In this document: positions 25,806 through 35,609 of the stretch, in pieces | Position numbering within the stretch: position 1 is the stretch's first letter | Layout: every line of letters starts with the position of its first letter | Source: an uncultured Oxalobacteraceae bacterium | GTDB lineage: Bacteria > Pseudomonadota > Gammaproteobacteria > Burkholderiales > Burkholderiaceae_D | Direction of reading: 5' to 3' | Assembly: GCA_903862415.1 (NCBI GenBank) | Contig: CAIOYD010000070.1 | Coordinates: 1 to 64,000, forward strand | DNA: 64,000 nucleotides | Program-made: the position numbers and the translations under genes | Notes under the pieces: generated by a model | Databases searched by the model: none | What the model was told of the DNA's origin: nothing | What the model saw: the letters and a program-made list of their open reading frames with translations, nothing else

Positions 25806-27722
25806 TTACACTGCCAGTGGCAATTCAAAATAAAAGCAGCTTCCCGATCCCGCGACCGAATCATAGCCAATAGCGCCATTCATGCGCTCGATGAGTTTTT
25901 TACTGATAGCCAGCCCGAGTCCGGTGCCGCCTTTTTTCTTGGTGTCGGATGAGTCTGCCTGAGAAAATTTCTGAAAGATTTTTTCGCGGAACTCATCCGG
26001 TACACCTTCGCCATGATCAATAATTTCCACACGTACTGCACTGTGCTGGTGGTAATGATGCAAGTTGACGGCGACATCGACCTGGCCGCCATGGTGGGAG
26101 AATTTAGCCGCATTCGACAGAAAGTTGGCCAGCACCTGGATTAACCTGCCCTCATCGACATAGACCTGAACGTCGCACTGTTCAATGATTTTACAGCTGA
26201 CATGATATTTAAAAAAATAACTGTTGATCGATTCCATCGCCTGGTTAATCAGTGGCATGAGTTCAACATTTTGCATGTTAAACGTCATTTGCTCGGCACC
26301 CAGTTTTTCAATATCAAGCAAATCGTTAATCAAGTCGGTCAGGCGCAGACTGTTTTTATGCGCCATGCGTATCATGGTGAGCGCCTGAGGTGCAACCTCG
26401 CCGAGTACGCCCTGCTCAATCAGACTCAGAGCGCCACTGATCGAGGTCAGCGGGGTGCGTAATTCATGGCTGACGGTGGAAATAAATTCTTTTTTGGCGC
26501 GCTCACTGCGGTTGCGCTCGGTAATGTCACGCACGGTGGCTTTTAACAGCGTTTTTCCACCCAGCGACATACGCACCAGTAACACATCGGCATCAAACAA
26601 ACTGCCATCGAGGCGCTGATGCAGCCACTCAAACTGATGCGATCCGGCATTCATAGCGAGGGCCATCATTTCCTGGGCTTTATCCGCAGAGCGCTGACCA
26701 TCGTACTGGAATTCGGGCGAAACTGCCGCCGGTGACAAGGTGGTGAACTGGTTAATATCTTTGCAGCCAAACAGTTTGGCGGTAGCCGAATTGGCGCCGA
26801 CAAAGCCGGTTTCCGGCGCGGTCACCATATGGGCATCGCCGGAAAATTCATACAGGACCCGGAATAATTCTTCACTGTCGTCGAGGCGGCTTTCCTGCCA
26901 TTTCTGTTCCCGCAAATCGACACCGATACCGAGGTAACCGGTCACTTCTTCTTTATGATTAAGCAGAGCGGTCACGGACAGCATCACCGGAATCCGGGTG
27001 CCGTCTTTATGAATGTAAGTCCATTCATTTTCATCGGCAACATGCAATAGCCGGGTTTTGGCAATAAAGGTATCGAAGCCGGGTTCTATGGTTGTGCCTA
27101 ATTCTTCGGATAAGTCGACCGAGCGTTTGATGACTTCACTGACGTCGTGAATAATTTCCGGTGACTGGCGGTTAACCATTTCTTCCTGACTGTACCCCAG
27201 CATGCGTTCGGCAGCTTTATTGAACACCTGGATAATGCCCTGCGAGTTGGTGCAGATGATAGAAAAATTGGCGCTGTCGAGAATCGCCTGACGTAATTCG
27301 GTCAGTTCGCGCAACTGATTCAGATTGCCGAGGCGTTCGCTGATATCGATGACGGTGGCAACTACTTTGTTGCCAGCCGCGGTATGCAGCGGGTTGAGGC
27401 CGATTTCCACGGGAAATTCACTGCCATCTTTGCGCCGGCCAAACAAGTCAGTGCGATCGTGGGTGTTGCGCGCATGTGGATTAATGTCAAAGGTGTGACG
27501 GTAATCGATGTGGTGGGCGCTAAAACGTTCCGGCAACAGGACTTCTATCGGTTGACCGATGAGTTCCTGATGCGAATAACCAAAGATGTGTTCGAGTTGT
27601 TGATTGACGAGTTCTATCTGGCCACGGGCATTGGTCATGACGATGGCATTCAGTGCCATGTCGACAATTTGTTGAAATTGACTTTTTTGCCATGAAAGTT
27701 CGACACTGTCCATTCGGTACAT
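25806..27722 (-). CDS. Soluble triple-PAS sensor histidine kinase
   Basis: There are no membrane helices. PAS domains fall at about residues 12-130, 140-275 and 285-405, the first with the oxygen-sensor-like FGRRKDGSEFPVEIGL. The dimerisation/H-box is STVSHELRTPLTSISGAL (phospho-accepting His), and the ATPase domain has the N box (LSNAAKFSH), DHGEGVPDE and GTGLGLAISKKLIE. No response regulator or receiver domain is adjacent, so it is an orphan cytoplasmic kinase. The signal may be redox, gas or a small ligand; none can be named. ATG 27722 is chosen; ATG 27713 is possible. Confidence 0.85.
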   Translation of the reverse strand: MYRMDSVELSWQKSQFQQIVDMALNAIVMTNARGQIELVNQQLEHIFGYSHQELIGQPIEVLLPERFSAHHIDYRHTFDINPHARNTHDRTDLFGRRKDGSEFPVEIGLNPLHTAAGNKVVATVIDISERLGNLNQLRELTELRQAILDSANFSIICTNSQGIIQVFNKAAERMLGYSQEEMVNRQSPEIIHDVSEVIKRSVDLSEELGTTIEPGFDTFIAKTRLLHVADENEWTYIHKDGTRIPVMLSVTALLNHKEEVTGYLGIGVDLREQKWQESRLDDSEELFRVLYEFSGDAHMVTAPETGFVGANSATAKLFGCKDINQFTTLSPAAVSPEFQYDGQRSADKAQEMMALAMNAGSHQFEWLHQRLDGSLFDADVLLVRMSLGGKTLLKATVRDITERNRSERAKKEFISTVSHELRTPLTSISGALSLIEQGVLGEVAPQALTMIRMAHKNSLRLTDLINDLLDIEKLGAEQMTFNMQNVELMPLINQAMESINSYFFKYHVSCKIIEQCDVQVYVDEGRLIQVLANFLSNAAKFSHHGGQVDVAVNLHHYHQHSAVRVEIIDHGEGVPDEFREKIFQKFSQADSSDTKKKGGTGLGLAISKKLIERMNGAIGYDSVAGSGSCFYFELPLAV

Positions 27723-27880
27723 AGTCTCTGGTGAGAGGTGGATTTATGTAATAATTTTAGCTATCAGCTCAATGTATACTTAAAAGCCAGAAAGGCAATG
27801 TTAATTTACACAACAATATGCGTGAGTGACTGTTTTTTTCTTCCCTGTCTGACCCTGAATAAAATCGAATTTGCCCACTG

Positions 27881-28966
27881 ATGACGAAATCAAAAAAATA
27901 TACCCGTTGCATGGTGATGGCCGGTGGTGGCTTTCATTTTGGTTATTATCTTGGTGCGTACGCTGCCATGCGTGATCAAGGAATGGCCCCGGACGTGCTG
28001 CTGGCCAGTTGTGGTGGTGCCATTGCTGCCACCCTGATCCAGAATTTACCCACCGATGCCGAACGCAAAGCCTGGTTGTGCGCTCCGCAAATGTATCATT
28101 TCTGGAGTGGATTAAAATCGAAACATCAGGCCACGCTGCTGGGGTCATTCAGCGGTGCCATGCGGCGGCGGTTTTTTGGACAGCCGGCAAAATATATTCC
28201 CGACTTGTTTCATGATTACATGTTTGATATTCCACCACAATTACCTTTGCCCGACAGGACATCTGAGCCCGAAATCAGTGTGGCCATTGTTGCCGGAAAA
28301 CTGCTGTATGCCGAGCACGAGGCTGGGCAATTGCGCGATCAACGTAAGCTGTTTGTGGAAACGATTTTTTGCGACCCACGCGCAGCAGAATTGATCGGTG
28401 ATTTACCGTGCCCGTTGAGTGCAGAAAAATATGGCGACAATGCCGTGGCATCCGAAATTTTGCTCGATGTCAGCATGCCTTTGGGTGATGCAGTACGCGC
28501 GTCGATTTCTGACATGTTTTATTTCCGCTGTCATTCCAGTCCCGGCGGCGATTATATCGGCGGTGTGATCGATTTATTTCCGCTTGAAGTCGCCGCTCAG
28601 CTGGCCGATCAGGTAATCATGGAAATCAAGGGCGGCTACGATAAAACCTATGGCTTGCCGGCCTTGCGTACCGTACTCGGGTTCGATGGCAATGCGCGCT
28701 TAAACGACGTGCTGCAGCAGCCGGCCGATATCTGGTTTGATACCTCCGATATGGAGCAGGTATTTTTACATCAGCGCATCCAACAAAAAATCATCTGGCG
28801 TAAAAACAAAATCAACATCGTCACGCCACCCACCTATGAAGCCTATGTGGCGATGATAGAAGCGCAGTGGCAGTTTGGTTATCAGCGGGCTATGGCTGGA
28901 TTAGCTCGTCAAGCAACTCAATCCAGTGCTGCACCGGCGTATCCGTTCCTGCCTGCAGATGCGTGA
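27881..28966 (+). CDS. Patatin-like protein with altered catalytic motifs
   Basis: The N-terminus has an oxyanion-type AGGGFHFGYYLGAY, then the nucleophile elbow reads LASCGG (Ser43) instead of G-x-S-x-G. The later dyad motif reads YIGGVIDLFP, where patatins have D-G-G: Ile226 replaces the aspartate, although Asp224 is close by. The fold is probably patatin-like phospholipase, but activity is uncertain. There is no signal peptide. It is alone on the + strand, and its last 77 bases overlap the end of glcF on the other strand. Confidence 0.65.
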   Translation: MTKSKKYTRCMVMAGGGFHFGYYLGAYAAMRDQGMAPDVLLASCGGAIAATLIQNLPTDAERKAWLCAPQMYHFWSGLKSKHQATLLGSFSGAMRRRFFGQPAKYIPDLFHDYMFDIPPQLPLPDRTSEPEISVAIVAGKLLYAEHEAGQLRDQRKLFVETIFCDPRAAELIGDLPCPLSAEKYGDNAVASEILLDVSMPLGDAVRASISDMFYFRCHSSPGGDYIGGVIDLFPLEVAAQLADQVIMEIKGGYDKTYGLPALRTVLGFDGNARLNDVLQQPADIWFDTSDMEQVFLHQRIQQKIIWRKNKINIVTPPTYEAYVAMIEAQWQFGYQRAMAGLARQATQSSAAPAYPFLPADA

Positions 28967-30113
28967 TGCAGCCGATGTTGGCAGAGACAATTTTTTCGGC
29001 ACCGCCGGCCTGCAGATGCTGCAGTTTGCGCTCGCGTAATTGCAGACTGATGGCGGGTTGCAAAATCGAATAGGTACCGGCTGAACCGCAACATAAATGA
29101 CTGTTGGCACAACCCTGCAGTGTGATGCCGACAGCGGTCATAATCTGTTCCACCTTGCCGGTAATTTTCAGTCCGTGCTGCAAACTGCAGGGCACATGAA
29201 ACACCACCGGTGCACTGCTGACTGGTTTGCGCGCCATCAGTTGTGCGCGTTCGGCAAACACTACTTCACTCACATCCAGAGTCGCTGCGCTGATTCTGGC
29301 GGCTTTGTCTGCGTAGGTCTGATCGTGGCGGAGCATGTGGCCATATTCTTTGACCATGGAGCCACAGCCGGACGCCGTTATCAGCAGATTGGACGCACCG
29401 GCATCGAGCAATGGGATCCAAGCATCGATATTGCGTCTGGCATCAGCCATGCCGCCTTCGTGATCATTCAGATGCGAACGCAGCGCGCCGCAGCAGCCAG
29501 CTTTGGGTGCGGTCAGCAGCTGTACCTTCAGGCGATCGAGGACGCGCGCGGTAGCAGCGTTGATATTGGGGGACAACCCTGGCTGAACGCAACCTTCGAG
29601 CAAAATCATGCGGCGCTCATGGATCTGTGCCGGACGTGGCGCGGTCTGCTGCCTGACTGGAATGCTGGCAGCGATTTTTTGGGGTAACAGCGGTCGGAAC
29701 AGCTGGCCACTGCGCAGCAGTGGAGTAAATAACCAGTTACGTGGCAAGACCGTTTTCAGTGCCGTGCGCTGCAGTTGTTGCCAGAATGGTCTGCTCACCT
29801 GTTGCTCAACCAGTTCGCGGCCAATTTCTACCAGTCGGCCATATTCCACACCGGAAGGGCAGGTGGTTTCGCAGCTGCGACAGGTCAGGCAACGGTCCAG
29901 ATGATTGAGTGTTTTGAGTGTCGCAGGCTGTCCTTCGAGCACCTGCTTGATCAGATAGATGCGACCACGCGGTCCATCGAGCTCGTCGCCCAGCAATTGA
30001 TAGGTGGGGCAGGTGGCGGTACAAAAACCACAGTGCACGCATTTACCCAGGATGGCTTGCGCTTCTTGGCCGGCATGGGTTGCCTGCAGGTTGTCAGTTA
30101 GTGAAGTATGCAT
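28890..30113 (-). CDS. glcF: Glycolate oxidase iron-sulphur subunit GlcF
   Basis: Passes electrons from the flavin subunits of glycolate oxidase to the respiratory chain. Two 4Fe-4S motifs are present: CVHCGFCTATCP and CLTCRSCETTCP. Two CCG-type domains follow (GCCGALRSH and CCGSAGTY). I start at ATG 30113, four bases after the glcE stop; an upstream ATG would overlap glcE by 50 bases. It is the third gene of glcDEF. Confidence 0.94.
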   Translation of the reverse strand: MHTSLTDNLQATHAGQEAQAILGKCVHCGFCTATCPTYQLLGDELDGPRGRIYLIKQVLEGQPATLKTLNHLDRCLTCRSCETTCPSGVEYGRLVEIGRELVEQQVSRPFWQQLQRTALKTVLPRNWLFTPLLRSGQLFRPLLPQKIAASIPVRQQTAPRPAQIHERRMILLEGCVQPGLSPNINAATARVLDRLKVQLLTAPKAGCCGALRSHLNDHEGGMADARRNIDAWIPLLDAGASNLLITASGCGSMVKEYGHMLRHDQTYADKAARISAATLDVSEVVFAERAQLMARKPVSSAPVVFHVPCSLQHGLKITGKVEQIMTAVGITLQGCANSHLCCGSAGTYSILQPAISLQLRERKLQHLQAGGAEKIVSANIGCITHLQAGTDTPVQHWIELLDELIQP

Positions 30114-30117
30114 GGAT

Positions 30118-31170
30118 TTACAGTGCCGGATAAAGTCGGCCGGGATTAAAAATGCTGGCCGGATCAAAGGCGGTTTTTAAGCGCTGGTGGATGTGCATTA
30201 ACGGTGCTGGCAGTGGCTGGAACACGCCTTGTTGTTTGTCACCCAGTTTAAACAGCGTGGCGTGGCCACCGAGGGCAGTTATTTTTTTTCGCATGCTGGC
30301 TGCATCCAGATCGGAATCCACCAGCCAGCGCTGCGCGCCACCCCATTCAATGAGTTGCTGACCCCGGAGTTCCAGTGCTGATGTCGTTGCTGGCAATGAC
30401 AGTCGCCAGACGCTGGTGTTGAAAAACGCATGGGTTTGTTCGCGCAAAGACTGCCAGTGCTGCTGTGCACTATCTGGGTCTGGTGTTATGCCGCCCAGCT
30501 GACGCTGTGCTGCGCTGGTGGCGGCTTCCGAGCCGGAAAGTCGCAGATGCAACAGCCCCTGATGCCAGCTCGACGCAGACAGTGGCAGCGGCATGCCAGC
30601 CCACTGGTTGCACAGTTGCAGTGCCTTCGCTTGATCGCACTCAAATACCAGCGTGATTTCACTGCGTGGCAGCGGCAACACTTTGATCGACAGTTCCAAC
30701 AGCAGACCTAGCGAGCCCATCGATCCGGCCAGCATACGCGATACATCGTAGCCGGCGACATTTTTCATCACCTGACCACCAAATTTGAGCCGTTCGGCGT
30801 GGCCGTCAACCAGTACGGCACCGAGGACAAAATCACGTACACCACCAGCATAGGCGCGTCGTGGCCCGGCCAGTCCGGCAGCAACTACACCGCCGATGGT
30901 GGCGTCCGGAGAAAAACTTGGTGGCTCGAACGCCAGAAACTGCTGTTGTGCGGCCAGTGCTGCAGTGATTTCTGATAGCGGTGTGCCACAGCGGGCGGTA
31001 ATGACGAGTTCGGTCGGGTCGTAGTCAATAATGCCGCTGTAGCCACGGGTGCTTAACAGTTCACCCTGCGGTTGCTGGCCATACCAGTGTTTGCTGCCAC
31101 CACCCTGAATGCATAACGGGGTTTTGCTGGCTGCGGCGGCACGGATGCGTTCGATAAGTTCTATGGTCAT
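30118..31170 (-). CDS. glcE: Glycolate oxidase FAD-binding subunit GlcE
   Basis: A 350-residue FAD_binding_4 protein. It has the PP-loop type GGGSKHWYG and the FAD-contact stretch PDATIGGVVAAGLAGPRRAYAGGVRDFVLGA, followed by GGQVMKNVAGYDVSRM. With GlcD it forms the flavin part of glycolate oxidase, oxidising glycolate to glyoxylate. It lies between glcD (ten bases) and glcF (four bases). Confidence 0.94.
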   Translation of the reverse strand: MTIELIERIRAAAASKTPLCIQGGGSKHWYGQQPQGELLSTRGYSGIIDYDPTELVITARCGTPLSEITAALAAQQQFLAFEPPSFSPDATIGGVVAAGLAGPRRAYAGGVRDFVLGAVLVDGHAERLKFGGQVMKNVAGYDVSRMLAGSMGSLGLLLELSIKVLPLPRSEITLVFECDQAKALQLCNQWAGMPLPLSASSWHQGLLHLRLSGSEAATSAAQRQLGGITPDPDSAQQHWQSLREQTHAFFNTSVWRLSLPATTSALELRGQQLIEWGGAQRWLVDSDLDAASMRKKITALGGHATLFKLGDKQQGVFQPLPAPLMHIHQRLKTAFDPASIFNPGRLYPAL

Positions 31171-31179
31171 AGTCGGTGC

Positions 31180-32664
31180 TTAAAAGCGTGACAGTTCAGG
31201 GAATTTTTGCTGGCCATGATGGACGTGCTCACGCCCAAATTCGGCGCAGCGGTGCAGCGTAGGAATGGCTTTGGTGGGATTGAGCAGACCGGGCACATCG
31301 AAGGCGTGTTTAACTGCCATGAAGGCGGCACATTCACTTGCGCTGAACTGCAGACACATGGCATTGATTTTTTCGATGCCGACACCGTGTTCGCCGGTGA
31401 TGGTGCCGCCGACGTCGACGCACATGCTTAGAATGTCGGTACCAAATTGTTCGGCGCGATCAAATTCACCCGGAATGCTGGCGTCAAATAAAATCAGCGG
31501 ATGCAAATTGCCATCGCCGGCATGAAACACATTGGCGCAGCGCAGCTGATGTTTTTGTTCCAGTGCAGCGATGCCCTGTAATACCTGGCCTAATTTTTTA
31601 CGTGGGATGGTGCCATCCATGCAGTAGTAATCCGGTGAAATCCGCCCGGCTGCCGGGAAGGCATTTTTACGTCCGGACCAAAAGCGCAGTCGTTCGGCTT
31701 CGGTTTGCGACACCGCAATCGCGCTCGCTCCGGCCTGTTGCAGCACCGCACTCATGCGACTGATTTCATCGGCCACTTCGGCTTGCGTACCGTCGGATTC
31801 ACACAGTAAAATGGCAGCGGCATTTAAATCATAGCCTGCCTGCACGAATGGTTCGACCATGTGGATCGAGGTCTGATCCATCATCTCCAGCCCGGCTGGA
31901 ATAATACCGGCCTGAATAATATTCGACACCGCATTGCAGGCGGTGGTGACATCCGTGAAGGACGCCATAATGACCTGGGCACATTCAGGTTTGGGAATTA
32001 GTTTGACGGTGACCTCGGTGACGATACCCAGCATTCCTTCGGAGCCGATAAATACTGCCAGCAGGTCAAGTCCCGGAGCATCGAGCGCCTCACTGCCGAG
32101 TTCGATAATGTCACCTTCGATAGTGGCCACGCGCACGCGCAGAATATTGTGCAGCGTCAGCCCATACTTCAGACAATGCACACCGCCGGAATTTTCCGCC
32201 ACATTACCGGCAATCGTGCAGGCGATCTGCGAAGAAGGGTCGGGTGCGTAGTACAAACCCAGCGCCGCCACCGCTTCCGAGATGGCCAGATTGCGCACTC
32301 CCGGTTGAACCACGGCAGTGCGTGCCGCCTGATCGAGTTTAACAATCTGGTTGAGTCGGGCAGTGGAAATCACGATGCCATCGGCCACCGGCATGGCGCC
32401 ACCCGAGAGGCCGGTACCTGCACCACGTGGTACGACCGGAACAGAAAGTTTGCGACAGACCGCCAGCGCAGCTAAAATTTGCTGTTCCGATTCCGGCAGA
32501 ATCACAATCATTGGCAACTGACTGTAGGCCGCCAGACCGTCACACTCATACGGTTTGGTGTCTTCGGTATGAAACAGCACGCTCGCTGCGGGCAGAACCT
32601 TGAGCAGGGCCTGCACTACCTGACGCTGCTTTTCCGGATCAAACTGGGTTTGGGATGTATTCAT
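31180..32664 (-). CDS. glcD: Glycolate oxidase catalytic subunit GlcD
   Basis: The FAD-linked catalytic subunit, 494 residues. It has VVPRGAGTGLSGGA, the PDPSSQIACTIAGNVAENSGG FAD loop, and the C-terminal HAGDGNLHPLI and GTITGEHGVG motifs with catalytic-type histidines. ATG 32664 is chosen because the residues before it are not family-like. No glcC regulator or transporter gene is adjacent. A terminator for the upstream erpA separates the two transcripts. Confidence 0.94.
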   Translation of the reverse strand: MNTSQTQFDPEKQRQVVQALLKVLPAASVLFHTEDTKPYECDGLAAYSQLPMIVILPESEQQILAALAVCRKLSVPVVPRGAGTGLSGGAMPVADGIVISTARLNQIVKLDQAARTAVVQPGVRNLAISEAVAALGLYYAPDPSSQIACTIAGNVAENSGGVHCLKYGLTLHNILRVRVATIEGDIIELGSEALDAPGLDLLAVFIGSEGMLGIVTEVTVKLIPKPECAQVIMASFTDVTTACNAVSNIIQAGIIPAGLEMMDQTSIHMVEPFVQAGYDLNAAAILLCESDGTQAEVADEISRMSAVLQQAGASAIAVSQTEAERLRFWSGRKNAFPAAGRISPDYYCMDGTIPRKKLGQVLQGIAALEQKHQLRCANVFHAGDGNLHPLILFDASIPGEFDRAEQFGTDILSMCVDVGGTITGEHGVGIEKINAMCLQFSASECAAFMAVKHAFDVPGLLNPTKAIPTLHRCAEFGREHVHHGQQKFPELSRF

Positions 32665-32747
32665 CAGTAACAGTGTACGGACTTGCCAAGCAATCAGTGA
32701 CAAATTTTAAGCACCTGTTTGGGTGAATTAAATTCGTCGACGTAAAA

Positions 32748-32777
32748 TAAAAAAGGACGCACAGGCGTCCTTTTTTA
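32748..32777 (-). terminator. Terminator after erpA
   Basis: AAGGACGC and GCGTCCTT pair around ACAG (about 32753-32772) with A and T tracts on either side. On the - strand it follows erpA by 18 bases. Confidence 0.9.
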
Positions 32778-32794
32778 TTATTTACTCACCATAA

Positions 32795-33145
32795 TCAGGC
32801 TGAGAAGGAAGAGCCACAACCACAGGTGGTGGTGGCATTCGGATTTTTAATCACGAACTGCGCTCCTTCGAGATCATCCTTGTAGTCGATTTCTGCACCC
32901 ACCAGATACTGGTAACTCATGGAGTCGATCAATAAATGCACACCATTTTTGCTCATGGTGGTGTCATCTTCATTGACGATTTCATCAAAAGTAAAACCAT
33001 ACTGGAATCCGGAGCAGCCGCCGCCCTGAACAAAGACGCGTAATTTTAAGTCCGCATTGCCTTCTTCTTCAATTAATTGAGCAACTTTTTGTGCTGCGCT
33101 ATCAGTAAAAACAATCGGTGCTGGCATTTCGGTGACGGCGTTCAT
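32795..33145 (-). CDS. erpA: Iron-sulphur cluster insertion protein ErpA
   Basis: A-type carrier that hands 4Fe-4S clusters to enzymes. The three conserved cysteines are C in [11 protein letters not shown] and the pair in TTCGCGSSF at the C-terminus. The length is 116 from ATG 33145, which has GAGGAG nearby; the longer frame adds ten unrelated residues. A perfect TATAAT (- strand, 33221-33216) lies 70 bases upstream. It could supply GlcF and other iron-sulphur enzymes. Confidence 0.94.
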   Translation of the reverse strand: MNAVTEMPAPIVFTDSAAQKVAQLIEEEGNADLKLRVFVQGGGCSGFQYGFTFDEIVNEDDTTMSKNGVHLLIDSMSYQYLVGAEIDYKDDLEGAQFVIKNPNATTTCGCGSSFSA

Positions 33146-33236
33146 ATAAGGCTCCTCAATTTTAAATCCTGGCATAATGTGGCCAATTCACCACAATCAT
33201 ACACACTGGTCTTACATTATAGCGCGTTGCCAGCAC

Positions 33237-33635
33237 TCATGCTTGGGACGACGAAAGTTGCAGAATTTGCTCGCCGGCTTCACCTGAAGGATTATGGGTC
33301 AACAGTCCTGTTACCGTAGCGCCGCTGTTCATTTCCAGAGCTTTATAGTTCACATCCCCGGTGATTCTGGCCTTGGGCAGCAGTTCGAGCAATTCGGTGG
33401 AAAACACCGGTCCGAGGATAGTGCCGTCGACCACGACATGAGCAGCGCGGACTTCACCGCAAATCATGGCATTTTCCGAAATAATGAGCATGCTGCCCTG
33501 ATCTTCGGAAGCAATCACATTCCCTTTGACATTGCCGTCGATACGCAGGCCGCCTTTGAAGTACAGGTTGCCATCGATGTTGGTTGAAAGCCCGATCAAG
33601 CTGTCAATCGTGCTTTTGTTTTTACGGTTAAACAT
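33237..33635 (-). CDS. Bactofilin
   Basis: A 132-residue bactofilin (DUF583), a polymer-forming cytoskeletal protein whose beta helix assembles into filaments at the membrane. The pattern is clear: IGLSTNIDGNLYFKGGLRIDGNVKGNV, repeated hydrophobic strands spaced by turns, and short disordered ends. It lies 16 bases after the DUF6776 gene. The erpA start lies 92 bases downstream, so it may have its own promoter. The role in cell shape is inferred from the family. Confidence 0.92.
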   Translation of the reverse strand: MFNRKNKSTIDSLIGLSTNIDGNLYFKGGLRIDGNVKGNVIASEDQGSMLIISENAMICGEVRAAHVVVDGTILGPVFSTELLELLPKARITGDVNYKALEMNSGATVTGLLTHNPSGEAGEQILQLSSSQA

Positions 33636-33651
33636 GAACTTCCTTCAGGAT

Positions 33652-34371
33652 CTAAAAATTAATGGACTGGTAGGAGCGCAACTGTCCTTTGTCCAAAATG
33701 CGTGCTTGCAGTGATTTGATGACAGTCCCTTCGGGAATGGTGAGGGTGCCTTCCATACGTTGATAGTATTTGAAAGACAACTTCATTTTGGCTGCTTCAT
33801 CACTTTTTGGATCAGGAAGCGTAAGAGTAACAGTTTTTCCGTTCTGCAACGCAGTTGCAACGAATTGTAATTGCCCCACAAAGTCCTGCACATTTTTACC
33901 GCCCTGCATCGCCAGTACCCGGTACTGGATTTGCAAGTGATTACTCGCATCGGCTTTAAAAGCGCCAATACGTACACCTTCAGCACTACTGGCGGCCGGA
34001 ATCAGGTTTTCAAAGAAGGCCAGATCTTCCTTGAGTTTGTTATTTTCAGTCGTCAGTGCCTGCACCTGGGCTGCTAATTGTTTTTGTGTAGCACGTTCAA
34101 TATTGAGTTCACTGTCAGCGCTGTTGGCGGTGCTGGAGAGCTTTTCACGTTCGCTGTCGAGTTTTTCCACCTGCTCTTTTAACTGTGACAGTTGTTCTTT
34201 GGCTGGCGCGGTGCCGCTGATGGTGCCGCCCAACTTGTAAGAAAACAGAGAAAAGGCCACCATGATGCCCAGCAAAATCAGTACCAGCATGGACAGGCGC
34301 AACCAGGATTTATTGTCTTCCACCACTTTGATGGTGGATATGGTTTTGTAGCGGGAGCTGTTATTTTTCAT
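33652..34371 (-). CDS. DUF6776-type membrane protein with coiled coil
   Basis: Basic N-terminus, one membrane helix (about residues 27-47), then a coiled coil (about 55-115) rich in K/E/Q/L, and a C-terminal beta-rich domain of about 110 residues (FFENLIPAASSAEGVRIGAFKAD, then GQLQFVATALQNGK). This matches DUF6776. The C-terminal part should lie in the periplasm. It sits between argC (12 bases) and bactofilin (16 bases), so a link to bactofilin-related envelope organisation is plausible but not shown. Confidence 0.78.
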   Translation of the reverse strand: MKNNSSRYKTISTIKVVEDNKSWLRLSMLVLILLGIMVAFSLFSYKLGGTISGTAPAKEQLSQLKEQVEKLDSEREKLSSTANSADSELNIERATQKQLAAQVQALTTENNKLKEDLAFFENLIPAASSAEGVRIGAFKADASNHLQIQYRVLAMQGGKNVQDFVGQLQFVATALQNGKTVTLTLPDPKSDEAAKMKLSFKYYQRMEGTLTIPEGTVIKSLQARILDKGQLRSYQSINF

Positions 34372-34383
34372 GTTGGATTCACA

Positions 34384-35415
34384 TTAAGGCAGCAGAGGTA
34401 TATGAGTCAGGCCAACTGTTTCCGGTAAGCCGAACATTAAGTTCATACATTGCACTGCCTGTCCTGATGCTCCTTTCATTAAGTTATCCTGCACCACCAG
34501 AATAATCACGGTAGAACCATGACGGTGCAATGCCAGACGTAAGGTATTTGAGCCGCGAGTGCTGCGGGTTTCCGGATGACTGCCAAAAGGCATGACATCG
34601 ACGAACGCTTCTTCGGCATAGGCAGATTCAAACAGTGCCTGCAGCGCTGAGTTATCGATTTCGTAATTGAGTCTGGCATACAGAGTGGAGTGCATGCCGC
34701 GGATCATGGGCACCAGATGCGGAGTGAAAATCAATTCTACCGGCTGTGCGGAGATTTTTTGCAGCTGCTCTACGGTTTCCGGAATATGCCGGTGCCCATG
34801 GACGGAATACGCTTTGAAGTTGTCGCTGGCTTCCGAGTACAGTGTACTGATTTCCGCTTTGCGACCGGCACCGGAGACGCCGGATTTGCAGTCAGCAATC
34901 AGGTTGCCGCTGTCGATGATGCCAGCTTTGAGCAGCGGATAGAAACCCAGCTGCATCGTAGTCGGATAACAGCCGGGATTGCCGACAATGCGCGCCTTTT
35001 TGATGGCAGCGCGATTTAATTCCGGTAAGCCATACACGGCTTCGGCCAGCAGATCGGTACAGCTGTGCGACATGCCATACCATTTTTCAAACTGGGCCGG
35101 ATCTTGCAGACGGAAATCTGCCGCCAGATCAATCACCTTGACACCTGCGGCGAGTAATTCGCGTGCCTGCGCCATGGCCACGCCATGCGGAGTAGCAAAA
35201 AACACCACATCACACTCGTTCAGATTGGCTTTTTCGGGCGCACTGAAGGCTAAATTCACCCGGCCTCGCAGCGACGGGTACATGTCGGCTACGGCCAGGC
35301 CATCTTCCTTACGAGAAGTAATGGCATGCAATTGAACTTCCGGATGTGTAGCCAAAATGCGTAGCAATTCGACACCGGTGTATCCGGTGCCTCCGACGAT
35401 GCCTGCTTTAATCAT
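34384..35415 (-). CDS. argC: N-acetyl-gamma-glutamyl-phosphate reductase ArgC
   Basis: NADPH-dependent reductase in arginine synthesis. It starts with the dinucleotide fold [17 protein letters not shown], has the active-site cysteine in GNPGCYPTT and the catalytic histidine region HRHIPE. The length of 343 fits the long form. It follows rpsI by about 190 bases, separated by a terminator, and heads the argC-DUF6776-bactofilin set. Confidence 0.96.
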   Translation of the reverse strand: MIKAGIVGGTGYTGVELLRILATHPEVQLHAITSRKEDGLAVADMYPSLRGRVNLAFSAPEKANLNECDVVFFATPHGVAMAQARELLAAGVKVIDLAADFRLQDPAQFEKWYGMSHSCTDLLAEAVYGLPELNRAAIKKARIVGNPGCYPTTMQLGFYPLLKAGIIDSGNLIADCKSGVSGAGRKAEISTLYSEASDNFKAYSVHGHRHIPETVEQLQKISAQPVELIFTPHLVPMIRGMHSTLYARLNYEIDNSALQALFESAYAEEAFVDVMPFGSHPETRSTRGSNTLRLALHRHGSTVIILVVQDNLMKGASGQAVQCMNLMFGLPETVGLTHIPLLP

Positions 35416-35548
35416 TTATTTTCCTAGCAATAATCTTTGAGGCAATTTTAGCAGCTAGTGATAAATTCATAAATGTGATTTGAGTGGTATTTACTTGTTA
35501 AATTGATTCTTAACTACAACATTACGATATTAAATTGATTTGTACAAT

Positions 35549-35580
35549 AAAAAAAACCGCCAGATCGAAATCTGACGGCT
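35549..35580 (-). terminator. Terminator after rpsI
   Basis: CCGCCAGAT (35557-35565) and ATCTGACGG (35570-35578) pair around CGAA with one mismatch; on the - strand a run of eight T follows. Confidence 0.88.
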
Positions 35581-35609
35581 TTTGTAAAACTGAACCTGAC
35601 GTTGTTGAA

